The notes: a model not told the origin generated them from the letters alone. Shown: positions 12,134 through 23,928, numbered from the stretch's first letter. The stretch is 64,000 nt of DNA from Ecdyonurus torrentis (GCA_949318235.1 OX439133.1:18882720-18946719); one strand, 5' to 3'. Made by a program: numbers and translations.

Positions 12134-15100
12134 GAAAGAAAGGTGCATTACTTCAGTTACGAATCCTAACTTATTACAGATAACCAGTTTTGAGTTATTA
12201 TGAGCAGCTAAAATAAAGCAACTTTAGCAAATTATAAACAATAGCTCATTTAGGTAGTTTTAAGTTATTTAAGGCTATTTTCAGTTAAATTAGCTGTTGT
12301 TAATAATTTGCTAAAATGCATTATTTTAGCTACGTTATCCAAAATTGGTCACCTTAAATAAGTTAGGATTCGTATTACTGAAGAAATACACGATTTTTTT
12401 GCGTGATTTGTTTATAAAAACTGATACATGAGAAATTTAAAACTAAAAAATATAATATGTTTATACACATCGTTAACACATTGAGCTGCTGTTAATGCCC
12501 AGTTAACATTGATGATTGAAGCACCACATGTATGGATACCATTAATTCTTAGACTCAATGTATATGGATAATCTTTTATTGCAGCATAAGAACCATTAAT
12601 TATACGCTGCGCAGGCTTGAGATTTTTTACAGTTTTAGTATGGCCATTTGCTATGCAAAATACCTAAAGAGAAAACCAAATTGTTAACAATAAATAATAA
12701 ACAATTTATAATATTAAGTGTTGTAGTCGATTGATCGTTTTTCGCTCTGAACACGATCATTTGATTGGATTGGTGATCAGATCGACCCCTTTAAAAAAAA
12801 TGTACCTCTGGCACAGAAAAGATATTATCATAGAGAAACAGTATAGAGAATGCAGCTAAGGCATAATTGATGTCATTGAAAGTGGGGGAATGTTTACTAA
12901 TGTGGAAGCAGTAGCATCCCTGACTCAAAGGAGGCGCTGAGTGTTTTTTATGATTAAATTTTATGTAATGAGCCTATAGTTTACCCTGCTGCTAAGTTTT
13001 ATGTTTATCACTTACTTTCTTGATAGACAACTCATTGCATAACAGGAAAACTGGCAGCATCGCCGATGAGGCTCGCTTATCTGCGCTTATCAGTTGAAAT
13101 ATAAAGCTGACGGAGCTATTCGTCCTTCACGTTCAACACTCAGCGCCTCCTTTGAGCCAGGGATGCTACTGCTTCCACATTAGTAAACATTCCCCCACTT
13201 TCAACGACATCAATTATGCGTTAGCTGCATTCTCTATACTGTTTCTCTGTGATATTATTAACAATAACCTTCCATTAAATTCTATATTAAATATTTATTT
13301 TATTTTCCTATTAACTTTTTTATATTACTTATGCAAAAATGGAAAGTCGTATTTTTTGCAATGTAAATCAATTTAAAAGACAAAATGTACAATAAATTGA
13401 AAATGAACGGATATTTAGATTAAATGATTGTCAATCTGATCGAATCGTCTAGTGTTTCAATGATCTTGATCTGATCGAGTAATTTTTCGATTGATCGTAT
13501 CGAAAAAAAGATGATCGACTATACAAAAATGATATATAGTGATTCTATTATATATCAATATCTGATTTTGCTTGCGAGAAGAAAATTTATGAAAATTATA
13601 CTGCATGTCAAAAAAAGAAAAAAGTATTTTGTTTGAATATCGTATATTTGATAATGATATTTACTTGAACGACGTTTGGTTATAGATGTTTAATAGGTTT
13701 TAGATTACAGTTTTATGTAAAGAAACGTAATAAGTAAAAATAAAATTTAAATATTTTTACTGCAATAAAATTTAACTTATAAATAAGTAATTAAAATACA
13801 TATATCGTTTAAAAAAGCTATTAGAGTTATAAAAGCCATAGACCACATAAAACAACCTTGTGCTTTTTAATGACTAAACACGAAATGGGATTTTGAAAAC
13901 AAATGACAATTTTTACTAGAATGTAAATGTAGCCCCACGAGAGAGCGTGAAAATACTGTAAAGCATGTAATTTAAGTGACTGTTTATGTTTATGACGTCA
14001 GAAACATGCAAAAATTAGTATGAAAATGTTGTGCGGGTGGCATAAATCAAAATTTCTGATCACTGCAACAGAGCTTCAGATGGATTTTGAGACAAACTAA
14101 AGTTACTCGCATTAAGTGTTTTGTGATATAAAAGCCTATGTTTTTCTATGGTCTATTCCTTTAAAGTATATATTAAGGCAAGGTATATAATAATAACATA
14201 TATACATATTTATATGTGTATATAATGATGATTAAAGAATAGCACTTACCCAAATCATCGTAACAAAAAGCAAGATTTTCATTTTGCTGTTAGGAACTAT
14301 AGAAATAATAATGATTAAAAAACATAGATATTATGGGTTTTTGTATAGTTTTTGCCTTATTTGATTGCAAAAATAAATAAATAAAAAGAATTTGTCAGTA
14401 AACATGAAAACAAAAATTTGCTTAATTCTACAACTGTAAAAGTTTGTGATATTTGATTCAAAATACCTTTAAGACACTTTAAAATTTAAATTATAAAAAA
14501 AAAACATTATAACGATTTTGCAAGAAAATGTTATAGATTTGGAACCTTTTTATAGTAAAAATAGCTTAAAAATTAAGCAATGTCTATATAAATAAAATAA
14601 TAACAGCAATGTATACTAGAAAAAAAGATCATTTTTCCCTTTTTATTTCTAATTTGCTTCGTTCAAAATAAGAAATTTTTACTAACAGTTTTTCGTATTT
14701 TCTGAAAACAACATTTTTCAAAATAAATAAATTTAATTTCGAAAACATTTATCATTTCAAAACATCATAATTATTTCATTTCAAAAATAATTTTTTAATT
14801 ATTCTTATGGAAAAAGTTCTTACATCTATGAATAGTTCTTATTATTATTTATAAAAAAATTCTACATTTGGCATTGTTTTTCTCAAATAACAAACGGATT
14901 AACCATCACGTCCTCGATTTTGCTAAAAATTGGTGATAATGTGTCTACTAGTGTCCCAAGAAAGTGCCTCGAAGGAATTTTGAATCCCGCAAAAATTTGA
15001 ATTTTTATGGGCAAAATTCAAAAAATGACCCCAGTGAGCAAGGGTAAACTCCATCGCCCCCTACTCACAAGTTGAGTATCTGAAAATGACAAAATCAATG

Positions 15101-16625
15101 TTTTTCCAATATTTCGATCATTTAGAACACATCTGGTGTGATTAAAATGCAACTGAACCCCTAGAAGCATTTTTTGTGACGTCATAAAATTTGCGTAAAT
15201 ACCATAAGAAAATGGGCAAAATAGTAGTTACTTTGCGACCTCAGATTTCTTGTCTTAAAATTAAATATTTGCAAACATTGCATTCAGTGATACTAAATGT
15301 ATCTTTTAGAAGCTAAAAAAGTGCTCAAAAAAATTCCCAAAACCAAACTCAAATTTTGGCGCCAATGGATATGGGCAAAATTTCAAACGCAAATAGGAAA
15401 AAACTCTATGGGCAAATTTTAATATATAAGACATCAAAATGAAGGTAATTTTGTCTTCTTTTATTATATGTAAAAATATGTTTGCAAATAGAAAGCATTT
15501 TAATTTATTTAATTATTTTTGTACAAAAATCCATGGATTTAGTACATCATATTTTACTTTCAACGTTAAATAAATTATAAAACGTGCCATATGCAAACAT
15601 ATTTCTACATATTATGAAAGAACATGTCATGACCGTCCTTTTGATGCTTTATACAAAAGGATTTGGTCATAGAGTTTTATGATGTCATCTCAAAATTGAC
15701 GCCACGGAAATTTGTTTAATTGTCAAAATCAAATACCATAAATCTCTATGGCCAAATCTTTTTGTATAAAGCATCAAAAGGACGGTTATGACATGTTCTT
15801 TCATAATATGTAGAAATATGTTTGCATATGGCACGTTTTCTAATTTATTTAACGTTGAAAGTAAAATATGATGAACTAAATCCATGGATTTTTGTACAAA
15901 AATAATTAAATAAATTAAAATGCTTTCTATTTGCAAACATATTTTTACATATAATAAAAGAAGATAAAATTACCTTCATTTTGATGTCTTATATATTAAA
16001 ATTTGCCCATAGAGTTTTTTCCTATTTGCGTTTGAAATTTTGCCCATATCCATTGGCGCCAAAATTTGAGTTTGGTTTTGGGAATTTTTTTGAGCACTTT
16101 TTTTAGCTTCTAAAAGATACATTTAGTGTCACTAAATGCAATGTTTGCAAATATTTAATTTTAAGACAAGAAATCTGAGGTCGCAAAGTAACTACTAATT
16201 TGCCCATTTTCTTATGGTATTTACGCAAATTTTATGACGTCACAAAAATTGCTTCTAGGGGTTCAGTTGCATTTTAATCACACCAGATGTGTTCTAAATG
16301 ATCGAAATATTAGATAAACATTGATTTTGTCATTTTCAGATACTCAACTTGTGAGTAGGGGGCGATGGAGTTTACCCTTGCTCACTGGGGTCATTTTTTG
16401 AATTTTGCCCATAAAAATTCAAATTTTTGCAGGATTCAAAATTCCTTCGAGGAACTTTCTTGGGACACTAGTAGACACATTATCACCAATTTTTAGCAAA
16501 ATCGAGGACGTGATGGTTAATCCATTTGTTATTTGAGAAAAACAATGCCATTTCAGCAATAATTCTAAAATGTTAATAATTGCAATATTTACCAAACTAT
16601 ACGTGCCAAATCTAGAAGAGATACT
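7595..16625 (-). CDS. SP2: serine protease homologue lacking His57 and Ser195
   Basis: Complete seven-exon gene: E1 16593-16625 (noncoding), E2 14250-14296 (ATG 14282-14280), E3 12467-12663, E4 10972-11132, E5 9562-9657, E6 9190-9329, E7 7595-7759 (TAA at 7597-7595). The exons join in frame to 263 aa, normal for secreted trypsins. Signal peptide MKILLFVTMIW then VFCIANG; activation site KPAQR|IING at residue 32. The His57 position reads TAAQC (Gln72, codon CAA). Asp102 is kept in DYDIALV (residue 117). The Ser195 site reads GDRGAPL (Arg212, codon AGA; normal GDSGGPL). Asp189 (KDACH) and the Cys pairs 42/58, 168/182 and 191/220 remain; 216 is Ala (SWADGC). Two of three triad residues are lost, so no proteolysis is expected. 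Such homologues act elsewhere as cofactors, decoys or binding proteins, but the role here is unknown. The open frame, clean splice sites, TATA promoter and poly(A) signal argue against a decayed pseudogene. Confidence 0.85.
7826..8312. mobile_element. Palindromic element in SP2 last intron
   Basis: Arms of about 210 nt pair across a centre near 8070: tttcttatgggtcaatgaagcagct against agctgcttcattgtcccataagaaa, and gcagatgactttgtgttcctg against its inverse. It interrupts a dispersed repeat whose uninterrupted form (ttttagcacaatttgttcaa) is at 5652. Confidence 0.65.
9190..9329 (-). CDS. SP2 E6: Cys168/Cys182/Asp189 exon
   Basis: 140 nt, phases 1 to 0, donor GTAAGT. Encodes STEVCQAS, TDRMFCAGYKDGGKDACH; the residue before the GDS-like motif is His instead of the usual Gln192. 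Confidence 0.85.
9562..9657 (-). CDS. SP2 E5: GWG exon
   Basis: 96 nt between acceptor ttcag| and donor GTGAGA. Encodes LIGFIALPVADLQVP and ITGWGTW, the conserved GWG strand of S1 proteases. Confidence 0.85.
10093..10458. mobile_element. Inverted array of two direct-repeat units per arm
   Basis: Each arm carries two similar units (tctgtttact..aggaaaccacgtgac..gtgggagaaaa), and the right arm repeats them inverted. Termini gtgcatctgtttact and agtaaacagacgcac. In the SP2 intron between E4 and E5. Confidence 0.6.
10485..10615. mobile_element. Short hairpin repeat with TGACGTCAT
   Basis: The arm cagttgcaagtttatgacgt is repeated inverted with one mismatch. The flank tgtgaatggaaaattagaa and ggccaaatcaa recurs at 40640, 45710 and 60650. 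Confidence 0.5.
10972..11132 (-). CDS. SP2 E4: Asp102 exon
   Basis: 161 nt, the same length as in SP4 and SP5. Encodes FRAGSRYRLISGTIH and KDYDIALVKVKTPF, so the triad Asp is kept. Donor GTAATA, phase 1. Confidence 0.85.
12140..12398. mobile_element. TGCATTACTT-family MITE, copy 3
   Basis: Full palindromic copy from gtgcattacttcagttacg to attactgaagaaatacac, ending about 70 nt from the donor of SP2 E3. Preceded by poly(A) and AAAG-rich sequence. Confidence 0.6.
12467..12663 (-). CDS. SP2 E3: activation site and TAAQC
   Basis: 197 nt (65 codons plus 2 nt). Encodes KPAQR|IING, CGASII and LTAAQC, where catalytic His57 is replaced by Gln (CAA). Donor GTATAA, acceptor tttag|. Confidence 0.87.
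12723..13523. mobile_element. Nested foldback elements in SP2 intron 2
   Basis: Outer ends tagtcgattgatcg and gatgatcgacta with GATC-rich subterminal DNA. Inside, arms 12834-12940 and 13133-13255 pair closely over gtttactaatgtggaagcag and gcatccctgactcaaagg, with a loop of about 190 nt. Confidence 0.65.
13838..14156 (-). mobile_element. TAGACCA-family MITE, copy 1
   Basis: Reverse-oriented copy (catagaccacataaaac to atggtctattcc) of a roughly 330-bp family with a conserved cacgagagagcgtgaaa block. Other copies: 39050-39374, 41762-42090, 43028-43437, 47795-48403, 62533-62845. Confidence 0.65.
14250..14296 (-). CDS. SP2 E2: start codon and signal peptide
   Basis: Acceptor ctatag| gives 14 nt of leader, then ATG and MKILLFVTMIW; donor GTAAGT. 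Signal-peptide hydrophobicity is intact. Confidence 0.82.
14868..16550. mobile_element. 1.68 kb near-perfect palindrome
   Basis: TGGCATTG at 14868 and CAATGCCA at 16543-16550 open two arms of about 820 nt that match with few mismatches, for example gtgtctactagtgtcccaag with its inverse near 16470 and ccttttgatgctttatacaaaag with its inverse near 15770. The centre is near 15710 with a loop of a few tens of nt. No long coding frame or transposase motif. Lies in SP2 intron 1, between E2 and the leader exon. Confidence 0.85.
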
Positions 16626-16658
16626 GTTGCACTAGTCAACATTTTCGCAGCTTTTATA
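16593..16658 (-). promoter_or_regulatory. SP2 core promoter and noncoding E1
   Basis: TATAAAA at 16658-16652, initiator ACAGTAT with A at 16625 (33 nt downstream), leader exon of about 33 nt ending at donor GTAAATATT (edge 16593). Nearly the same module lies upstream of SP1 and SP4. It lies just outside the right arm of the 1.68 kb palindrome. Confidence 0.62.
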
Positions 16659-17397
16659 CTAAATATGAACCTTTTTTTCATATGTAATTATTATGATTTT
16701 TATTCAATTACAGTGCTTTTTTTATAGTCTTAGAAATTTAGAAGGCTAAAGTAATTATGTTTTATGATTTAAATAAAAAAATTTAGTAAGTCAAAAGCAA
16801 TAAAAGTTTGTTCATATTTATTTTATTACACCGTGACATTTTTTTTATGATTTTTATTATATAATTTTTTCTATAAACCATAAACTGAATTACAATTGAC
16901 GGTTTATAGTAACGCTTTAAAAACTTTTATGAAAAAATAAAGCAATGCTGCACTGTGACATAAAATGCTAACACAAATCATTTTTTGACTAATTTCTGAT
17001 AGTATTTTTTATTTTAAATAATATACAATAACTTTTAAAATAATTTTTAAACAAGCTATTTACTGATCAGCTACCAATTAAGTAATTTATTTGTTGCATG
17101 GTAGGTGTGTACGTGCTCTTATTTTTAGCTAGAGAACTTTTACAGAGAAGTGGAAAACTCATATTTTAAGCAGATTTGAATTACATCAAGATTTAAGCAG
17201 GTTATAACTTATTCTAGAATATATTACAGAACATATGCACGCAAATTTAAATGGATCAATTAGATGTAAAATATTTTTATGTAGCTAATCAGAATATTAG
17301 CTTGCTTGCTTGCCATATTGTAATTCAGTCACAGTCAAGACATTGTATTTGCGACAGGTAAGGACTTTCCAATTAATGGAAAAGCATACACGGGCTG

Positions 17398-17548
17398 GCC
17401 ACGGCCTAAGTACACAGCCCGGCATTTGTCATGACAGCCTAGAGAAACCGTGGAAACATCTAAGCAGGCTGGTCGGTGAAATCACATCCATCATGCACCT
17501 CCCGAATACTGTGCGTCGTCATGGAATGCATGCAAACATGCAATGTGT
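17398..17548 (-). repeat. SINE-like repeat core, copy 1
   Basis: Shares ggtcggtgaaatcacatcc and tcatgcacctcccgaatact (with small changes) with the inverse of 50640-50740, where the same repeat is preceded by a tRNA-like head. No head is evident here. Confidence 0.5.
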
Positions 17549-17559
17549 AATATAATATA

Positions 17560-18335
17560 CAGGGTGTTTTTTTAAATTTTACTATTTTAGAAGCTGATTT
17601 CACTATGAAATTTTTTTACCATTGCAACTTGTTATATATCAAATTTAAGCACAAATTTTGACATTTTTAAAAATGTTCGCAAAAAAGAGTTATGGCAACT
17701 GGTTTTTATTTTAATCAGATAGTGGTGTAAGAGTTCATTTTTGAAGCAAAAACTCCCAATTGCCCCCGATTTCGATGTAAACAAAGGCTGGATTGGCCGA
17801 AATGGACCCACAGCTTAGGCACCGAGAACCACAGACCTCATTTCACCTTTTTTTTTCTTGTGGGACGTCAAAGACAAAGTGATTAAGACTCCAGTGCAAG
17901 ATATCCCAGAGTTGAAGCGACCCCATCAGGATTGATGCTATTGAGTCCATCATCACGGCTTAGATGCTCCGCAACGCGTGTGGCTCGAACTGCAGTTTCG
18001 ACTTGACAACTATCGGGCTACATACAAATAGTTCCCACAGGGAGAAACCTTAATGTCATTTGCTTATCATCACTTTTAATTAAGAAAAAAATTAATAGGA
18101 CAATTTTAATTTTTTTAGGAAAACGCTGTTTGCTAACGTCTGTTTTTCGAAAAAAAATCGCTATTCGTATTGTTTTGCATCTAGTTAAAAGAAAAATCGA
18201 CAAATCACATTTTTAAAAACAGAAAAGAAAATGTCCAAACTTAAGCTTTAATTTGATGTATAATAAGTATAATGTGTTAATAAACTTCATATTAAAAAAT
18301 GCTTCTGAAAAGGTAAAAATTTAAATAAACACCCT
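17560..18335 (+). mobile_element. Deleted Tc1/mariner-type transposon with transposase relic
   Basis: Ends CAGGGTGTTTTTTTAAATTTT and its imperfect inverse AAATAAACACCCTG, flanked by TA on both sides (17558-59, 18336-37). The interior (about 17770-18010) encodes, in interrupted frames, GWIGRNGP, FFLWDVKDKVIKTPVQDIPE and a tail resembling the C-terminal part of DDE transposases of this superfamily. The 5' transposase region is absent, so the element is non-autonomous and old. Confidence 0.72.
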
Positions 18336-18365
18336 GTACTTTTAGGGGGACTTTTAACATGAATG

Positions 18366-19469
18366 TACAGTCGAAGACAAATAAAAGGTTACAATTTAAA
18401 CGTGCTCTGTATTTGCACGCCTCAAAACTTTATGAGAAATCGAGATTCACGCATAATATAAACGGCCACTAGAGGCCACCACAATCGGTTACATTTAGAA
18501 TTCTCTACCAGGTGAGTTTCTTGGCTGCTTGGCTGGCAAACCATACAATCCTCGTGTTGCACGCTTACTCACGCCGCTCTAGCACCTCCACGTTATTATC
18601 TATCTCTATCCCTCTCCATCTCTCTCCCTCGCTATGTCTCTCTCTCTCTCTCTGCTGTTGTGACAGCAGATGGAATGATTTTTTTTTTGCAGGCAAATGC
18701 GTACTTAAAACAATTATTTAGAAAAATAAGGAAAAAAAAATTTAATAGAAATTTAAGACTTTAATGAAATAAAGTCTTAAAAATGTTTTTATTTATTAAT
18801 TCATTTGTTTATTTATTTGTATATTTATTTATTTTTACACGTCTGATATTTTTTAAGAGCTATCACATTTTAAAAATTATTTTATGTGTGGCTTTTTAAT
18901 GTAATTATTTCGTAAATAATAAAAAAACATGAAAAAGGTTTGTTGTTAAAAACTCAACTTAAATATATTATTATTCAAATACACTAATATAGATAAGCCG
19001 ACCTTTTAAAACTATTTTTCAAACAAAAATATAAACGAATACAACGTAAAAATATGTCATACATTTCTAGATTTTTTAGAAATATTCATTTAAAACCATG
19101 AGTTTTATTTCATTACGTTTTAAATACTGATTTTACGAATTTGCCTGAAAATTCATTTCATTTCGTTTGCTGTCACAACAGCAGAAAGAGAGAGACACAC
19201 AGCTAGAGAGGGAAAGAGAGAGGGAGAGAGAGAGATCATGACGTGGAGGTGCGAGAGCGGCGTGAGTAAGCATGCAACACGAGGATTGTTTGGTTTGGCA
19301 GCCAAGCAGCTAAGAAACTCACGTGATAGAGAACTCTAAATGTAACCGATTGTGGTGGCTTCTAGTGGCACTTTATATTACGCGTGAATCTCGTTTTCTC
19401 ATAAAGTTTTGAGGCGCGCAAATACAGAACACATTTTAATTGTAACCTTTTATTTGTCTTTGACTATAC
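18366..19469. mobile_element. 1.1 kb foldback element with CT/GA arms
   Basis: Arms 18366-18680 and 19165-19469 pair over gaagacaaataaaaggttac, aactttatgagaaa, caatcctcgtgttgca and a CT-rich/GA-rich stretch beside ctgctgttgtgacagc. The loop of about 480 nt is AT-rich without coding signal. Confidence 0.75.
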
Positions 19470-20139
19470 AGTATATTGCAAGTCTGCCTAAAATATGAAG
19501 TTGTCACCTCACTGATAAGTTTTTCTATCTTTATGTTTAATGTGCACATTCCGCACGCTAAGGCAACCCTCATCAATCGCATTTTATAAAGTGTACATTG
19601 TTATGACGTCATACTGCATGCGCTTCAACGCTGTACTGGAGCATTGAATAACGTTTCTCAGCGCATAGAAAAAAAATTGTTTATTTTTTTTCTTTTTTAA
19701 AATGAGATAAATTTTTAACATTTGGTTCTCGTATACTTCAAATTTTAATTTAATCTGAAAGGCTATAATTTTGCAAAGTATTTTGACATTGAAAAATGTT
19801 TTCTTTTTCTAAACCAGCCCATGCTATTAATTTCGCAGTAGCAATAGCTTGATTCTTATATAAATGCAGCCACTCTTAAATACAATGGTTAAATACAATG
19901 AATTTTGTTTTTCATTTTTGCTATCCATTTGGTATCTATATTTGATAACTAAAATACTGTAGATAATGATTTTAATTTAGCATGAACGCTTAGAGGAACT
20001 TTTAAATAGAAATATCGTAACAACAAAAAAAAATTGTATTTTTTGAGCAGTGTATGCATGTAACAGCGGCCAATTTAGTTCAAAATTTTGGAAAAGATTA
20101 TTATTTTTCAATCGAAAAGCGCAAACTCCAGGTTTACAA

Positions 20140-20170
<31 letters not shown>

Positions 20171-20811
20171 GAAAATAAACTACCACCTGAAGATTCTAGT
20201 GCGAATGGTATTTTAAACCAGTTAAAAATTTGGGTATTAGTTTTCATTAAACATGAACCTTTTTTTTTTTTAGGTAAAATAGTCTATAATGTATGTTATA
20301 TTTTATTTATTTACACGCTATTAAAATATTTTGTTTCATTTATTATGCTACCGTGAGAATATATATATTTTATATGCAAGTTTTATTAATATATTGCGTA
20401 AATAATACACCTTACTCGATGTTACGTAATACGTTATATGATTTCCTGTGCATGATGCAAATAATGCAATTTCACCATGTTATTTCCTCTTCATTGTTAC
20501 AAAAAAATAATTTATATGCATTTTTATTTAATTAAATACACTAATAAAACTATAATTATGAGTGCTTTACGTATCAAATTTAAACCAATGAGATTCTGAC
20601 ATTTCAAACCCATGAGTATTGCATACATTAAACAACTGTTGAACCAATCAAATAGCTTTGACACACACACCAATGACAAATGTTTTCAAAAGTTGGTATG
20701 GTAGAACCTATTTCTGGGTATATGCTAATGACTATTTACGAGGTATTAAAAAAAAAAAAAAAAAAGGCAAGTCTCAATTTAAACTTCACATACTCAACAC
20801 TTGTAATTAGG

Positions 20812-21357
20812 TCGATCACTGGCAAGTTATGCGTTATTTTAACCAGGTTTTAGGCTTACCATAGTAAATTGAGGATTTTAAAATTTGAATTTCTAGTTTC
20901 AAACTCGATATAGCACAAGTTGAATTACAAATTACCATAAAGTACAAAACGCTATGCTCAGAAGTTATTCAGGACGTGCAAATGTACGTGAAAAATGTAC
21001 GCAAAAGTTGACTGCAAATGAAGGTCTGGATTTGATTACAACTTTCAGTTTCCCAACTTTGAAACCTGGATCAGAATGACATTTTAATGAGAAACTTAAA
21101 TTTTTTTTAGAACCCTGATCCTCATTTAGGTTTAACTATACGCACATTTTTCACCTCGTTCCTTTAAATACAATGTGCTCATTCGTATCCTCAATACTTT
21201 TTGAGTTGTGCTTTTTACTTTATAATAATGAGCTATTCAACGAGTTTTAACAATACACAAGCTAGAATTTATAAACCCTCAGTTGAACATGATAAGCCCT
21301 ATACCAGGCTTAAATTAACGTACAACTAATTTTGTCAGTGATCAACTTGCTAACCTA
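20812..21357. mobile_element. Inverted-repeat element
   Basis: Ggtcgatcactggcaagt (20811) and cagtgatcaacttg (21341) form the ends; gtacgtgaaaaatgtacgc and gcacatttttcacctcgttc pair internally. Related pieces occur at 5250, 9110 and 49010-49390. Confidence 0.45.
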
Positions 21358-21873
21358 TGCAAATAACGTTTCACGATTATGTGAAGTTTTCTATTGGTTG
21401 GCACTTTAAGAATCATGAGGGTAAAAACATTTTTAATACCACTATAGGTATAAAAATGTTCAAGTTGAAAGTCTCCAGCTTACTTCTTAGTTGGGTGAAG
21501 ATATTTTAGGACAGTAAATGGGTCTGGATCATACGGATAATAGAGGATATAAATTTTTATTTTAATTAGGAAAATACATCAATAATATTATAATTAGTAT
21601 TATAATTAATATTATCATAATATTATTGTGGCTTAGATAAATGCATTACATGCAAATATATATTTTATTTTTCATTTATATAACAAGTGATTTTTTGGGT
21701 CACATTTAATGTACAGCTCGTTTATATTTTGTTTGCACAAAAGTAATCAAAATTGCTAAAATTCTGTGCCATATGTTTATGGCAAATAGCTTAAATTCTT
21801 GGTATTTATTCTTAAGAAATTTAAGATTGCATGTTAATTGACTATAATATACACAATATTTCATCAACAGCTC

Positions 21874-21879
21874 TTTATT
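21874..21879 (-). terminator. SP3 poly(A) signal AATAAA
   Basis: 43 nt past the TGA on the minus strand, matching the position in the other paralogues. Confidence 0.5.
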
Positions 21880-21921
21880 TAATCAATGATTTCAAATAAA
21901 ACTATACATTTTTTTAAAGGT

Positions 21922-22086
21922 TCAAACAATATTTCCAGTTTTTTTCCTAATCCAATCTCTGACGTAGGCGACTTTGGTATAGACCGCATAATTATTTGGC
22001 TGAACACAACCGAATCCTAAAGATACTATTCCAATTTGTTGTTTTACTCCTTCAATCACAGCTACCAGCGGTCCACCACTGTCTCC
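21922..22086 (-). pseudogene. SP3 E7: Ser195 exon
   Basis: 165 nt, open, starting [10 protein letters not shown] and ending KKTGNIV then TGA. Ser195 is intact; SWG is replaced by SLG at 214-216. Confidence 0.8.
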
Positions 22087-22949
22087 CTAAATTAAAATTT
22101 GATACATTTAATACACAATATATTATATCACCGTGATCGACCCAAAGGACATAATAACTAATTGGCTTTTATTGGGTAAAATCAGGCGTACAACCTCTAA
22201 ATTAAACCCAACTGATTAACAGTACAGCCAGTTACAATATTTATTAGGAGCATAAACATAAATATAAGGTAAAAATTATTTTAATTAATTTTATTATTTA
22301 TTTTTAATAATAATAAGAAATGGTTTTTATTAGAGGCCAAAAATCGTACAAACTCACTTATATGGTCCTCTGATAATTTTTAATTGTTTACTTAGATCAT
22401 TTCTAGATTTTTAATTTATTTTAAATTTCTTTTCACTTAAATTATTCCTAATTGAGAATATATCTACACTTGATATTTTATTTTAAAAAAATTAGTTAAT
22501 TGAGAATATATTTACTTGCATACTTGCAATTCAAGGTAATTTTTAAAGTATAACCAATAGAATGTATCCCCATGACATCATATTTAATGTGTTTGAATGT
22601 CATACTGGCATAATGAATTTTTAGTATGGTGCAAACTTCGTTTTTTGGCTACTTTCTTTGTGTAAATGATTAATATTGTTTTGATATTGTTATTTTTTCA
22701 CATACTAGAGATACAAGGCCACCTAATTACAGCAGCAACCCATTCAATTTTTTTTTAAACTTTTTTAGTATTTTTAAATTGGATAATGTGTTTTTTTCCT
22801 GTACTGGCCTATATATTAAGTGATCATCTAACTCTGTGACGATTTTAACATGACTGCATATCATAGATTTTGAAATACGTTTTTATTTTATTTTTAATTA
22901 CTGTACAAAAAAAAGTATTAATAATTATTAGATAATGTCACTAATTCAC

Positions 22950-23100
22950 CTGACATAAGTCTTTCTGCCATTTTGATATCCAGCACAAATCATCCTTTCT
23001 ATAATCATTTCTTGAGTTTCATTTTCCAAAGATTCCTTGCAGGAAACATCTGATTCTACAGTAATATTAACAGTATGTAGTAGTAAAGGTGGCGAATTTG
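22950..23100 (-). pseudogene. SP3 E6 with frameshift before Ser195 exon
   Basis: Encodes SDVSCKES and ERMICAGYQNGRK, then AAG ACT TAT GTC AG|GTGAAT. A TGTCAG end (CQ) is present but one base out of frame with the upstream codons. Confidence 0.75.
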
Positions 23101-23921
23101 CTTAAATAATGAAAAATTAAAATAAGTTACAGAAACAATCACATTTTTTTTCTTTGTAATTTTTATGTTACCCTTAAAGTTAGTATTCAGGTGGCTTGTA
23201 TCTCAAATTCAAAAAAGAAACTTTCAAACGCTATGATGCCATTTGAAAGTTAATAGTAACATCTACCTATGGTAAAAAAAAATTTAAAACTCATTTTCTT
23301 AAAATGAGAAAATAGTTAATGAAATTAACATTGCCTTTTTTGGGACTAAAACTTCATAAACCATAGCATGGTGACCCCTCTAAAATATCAAATTTTTAAA
23401 GATAGATTATCCTAATGTATCAGTGTGCAAAATCTCAGATTTTTAATTTCTTACAATTTTTTTTATTCAAATCCCTTAGTACCTGATTTTACACCTTATC
23501 TCAATATAATTTTATAACGGTTTTCTGTATTGAAACTTTGCAGAATGGAACAAAGAACAACTTACCTGCGTTTTTGTTAAAATTAATACTGACATTCCAT
23601 TTAATAATAAATTTAAAAAAAAAAAAGTATTACATATTTGTTAACAAAGTGATGATTCATTTAAATATCCGACAAAATGGTATAATTACGTTTTCTTTTT
23701 TATGTTGGAATCTTAACATCATTCAAATTATTTAATTCATTATAGTTTTTAAAAATATATTGAGTTTTTTTCTTTCTTGCTAAAAATGCAATAACAGTCG
23801 CATTCTATATTGTATTTAGTGTGTATATGGTACACTGTTTTTCCTCCACCCAATTAAAAATTGAATGTGTATCTCATTCGTGTTGCTTGTAGATTTTGTC
23901 AAAACTTCATAATTGTATATA

Positions 23922-23928
<7 letters not shown>

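Larger units (their letters stand above)
16660..21870. other. SP2-SP3 intergenic DNA
   Basis: No host gene recognised. It is made of a SINE-like core, a mariner relic, a 1.1 kb foldback, poly(T)/(A) runs and a 0.5 kb inverted repeat. Confidence 0.5.

Noticed and set aside
17310..17555. 81-aa plus-strand frame
   Set aside because: Overlaps the SINE-like repeat core; the matching frame exists inverted at 50503-50754, so it is repeat DNA.
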